DNA from: an uncultured Litoreibacter sp.
Lineage (GTDB): Bacteria > Pseudomonadota > Alphaproteobacteria > Rhodobacterales > Rhodobacteraceae
Direction: 5' to 3'
NCBI GenBank assembly: GCA_947494435.1
Contig: CANLUY010000001.1
Coordinates: forward strand, 1,726,001-1,790,000
DNA length: 64,000 nt
In this document: one piece after another, positions 63,149-64,000 of the stretch
Layout: every line of letters starts with the position of its first letter
Position numbering within the stretch: position 1 is the stretch's first letter
The notes under the pieces: generated by a model
Told to the model about the DNA's origin: nothing
Seen by the model: only the letters and a program-made list of their open reading frames with translations
Databases searched by the model: none
Made by a program: the position numbers and the translations under genes

Positions 63149-63943
63149 TCAGTGCGGTTTGTCGCGCATCTTTTGCTCCAGACGTCTGAGGCCGAGGGAG
63201 AGGGCCACGGTGAGGGTCAGGTAGATCAGTGCTACGATGTTGTAGGTCTCGAAATAGCGGAAGTTTCCGGCGGCGGTGACCTTGCCCAGCTGTGTAATGT
63301 CTGAGACGCCAAGGACGGAGACGAGGGAGCTGTCCTTGACCATCGCGACGAAATCATTGCCCAAGGGAGGCAAGATCGTGCGGATCGCTTGGGGCAGGAC
63401 GATCAGGCGAAACCTTTGCCAGCGGTTGAGCCCTAGGGCTTCTGCCGCCTCGATCTGGCCTTGGTCAACAGCTTGAATGCCTGCGCGAAACACCTCGGCG
63501 ATGAAGGCGGAATAGCCGATGGCAAGCGCGAGTGTGGCGCGCCAGAGCAGGGGGAAGTCGCGGGTTCTGAAGGGCTCTGCGCCTAACGGTTCCAGCGCCC
63601 AGTTGATCGCGTAGATGATGCCGGGGGCAACAACGAAAGCCACATAAAGCAGCAGGACGATGATTGGGATGCCGCGAACGACTTCGATGTAGAAGCGCGC
63701 GATTTGTCTGAGGATCAGGGATTTTGACAGCGACATGACGGCAAGAAGCAGGCCGGTCAGGGAGGCCATCGTGAAGCCTGTGAGCGTGACAAAGACCGTG
63801 ATGCGGATGCCTTTTGAGAGCGTCCCCATCACTTGTGAATAGAGGTCGTTGACGGCCACTTGGTAGAACATCCACACCATCAGCCCGCCGAGGACGACGA
63901 GCCAATAGGGGAAGTCTTTGTCCTGACCCGAAGGGCCGATCAC
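63149..63943 (-). CDS. Polar amino-acid ABC transporter permease
   Basis: 264 residues from a GTG that lies 12 bases after the preceding binding-protein gene. His/Glu/Gln/Arg/opine-type inner-membrane permease: five or so helices, FYIEVVRGIPIIVLLLYV at about 85-110, AFIAEVFRAGIQAVDQGQIEAAEALGLNRWQRFRLIVLPQAIRTILP, which is the EAA loop contacting the ATPase, and a final FRYFETYNIVALIYLTLTVALSLGLRRLEQ. The length fits the family. It belongs to an operon with the binding protein that extends beyond the window edge; the ATPase is not in view. Confidence 0.93.
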   Translation of the reverse strand: MIGPSGQDKDFPYWLVVLGGLMVWMFYQVAVNDLYSQVMGTLSKGIRITVFVTLTGFTMASLTGLLLAVMSLSKSLILRQIARFYIEVVRGIPIIVLLLYVAFVVAPGIIYAINWALEPLGAEPFRTRDFPLLWRATLALAIGYSAFIAEVFRAGIQAVDQGQIEAAEALGLNRWQRFRLIVLPQAIRTILPPLGNDFVAMVKDSSLVSVLGVSDITQLGKVTAAGNFRYFETYNIVALIYLTLTVALSLGLRRLEQKMRDKPH

Positions 63944-63955
63944 GCGCCGGGTGCC

Positions 63956-64000
63956 TTAGCCGCCAAGCTTGTAGTCAAGGAACCACTTGGTGTTGAGTGC
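63956..64000 (-). CDS. C-terminal end of an amino-acid ABC transporter binding protein (partial)
   Basis: The last 14 codons before a TAA read ALNTKWFLDYKLGG. The ending KWFLDYKLGG is typical of amino-acid periplasmic binding proteins, and the permease start lies 12 bases downstream. The rest lies outside the window. Short, so function is assigned mainly from position. Confidence 0.6.
   Translation of the reverse strand, partial: ALNTKWFLDYKLGG

Noticed and set aside
1-64000. Prophage, insertion sequence, integron, conjugative or defence island
   Set aside because: No integrase, transposase, capsid, tail, restriction, toxin-antitoxin or CRISPR-associated gene was recognised; nearly all genes are chromosomal housekeeping, envelope or metabolic types.

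Overview
The window looks like chromosomal DNA of a marine alphaproteobacterium of the order Rhodobacterales (Roseobacter group). This is inferred from the gene set and its order: an Hsp20-DUF1150 pair, a methylmalonyl-CoA epimerase followed by DUF1467, DUF465, trxB beside an lrp gene, a bifunctional sat/cysC, an RTX protein with a C-terminal Hint_2 domain, and a GcvT-fused dimethylglycine-dehydrogenase-type enzyme. No rRNA, tRNA, prophage, insertion sequence, integrase or CRISPR array was seen. About 50 coding genes are supported. Many neighbours overlap by ATGA, which indicates translational coupling.

Layout. 1-4.2 kb: two tandem paralogues that fuse a PstS-like periplasmic binding domain to an OmpA peptidoglycan-binding domain (the first cut by the window edge), then a secreted protein with two PilJ-type sensor domains; each gene ends in a clear terminator. 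4.4-8.7 kb: an fbpABC-type ABC importer. 8.8-11.7 kb: a ribbon-helix-helix protein, a VOC-family protein and a two-subunit Tat-exported GMC dehydrogenase. 11.8-17.8 kb: a 1764-residue RTX protein with a mosaic of inserted domains (a duplicated beta domain, a VHL-beta-like domain, PA14, a jelly-roll-like domain, Hint), followed by an unrecognised gene. 18-37.6 kb: mostly core genes (carB, cfa, aspS, topA, purEK) mixed with DUF1800/DUF1501, an orphan Flp-like pilin, a response regulator, mce, a CysZ-like membrane protein, a nitroreductase and a secreted lipase-like hydrolase. 37.6-47.3 kb: a heat-shock pair, a methyltransferase, a P-loop kinase, a MarR-sat-cysC fusion, trxB/lrp, a degenerate Hint protein and a TPR-sulfotransferase. 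47.3-64 kb: envelope and oxidoreductase genes, lgt, pgeF, ubiK, a dimethylglycine-dehydrogenase-like enzyme, MltB, an M3 peptidase and the end of an amino-acid ABC importer.

Most notable observations. (1) An EPS-type MarR winged-helix domain is joined in frame, with no stop codon, to the complete PAPS synthetase (ATP sulfurylase plus APS kinase), and two matching 16-bp operator-like sites lie just upstream of its start. A TPR-sulfotransferase that would use PAPS lies 3 kb away, so a self-regulating sulfation module is plausible. (2) The RTX protein carries a domain resembling the VHL tumour-suppressor beta domain. (3) A dispersed hairpin repeat built on CCCGC-NN-GCGGG occurs three times. (4) A 52-residue conserved-looking gene has a strongly structured leader and a CtrA-like box. 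(5) A 48-residue membrane protein overlaps the end of topA.
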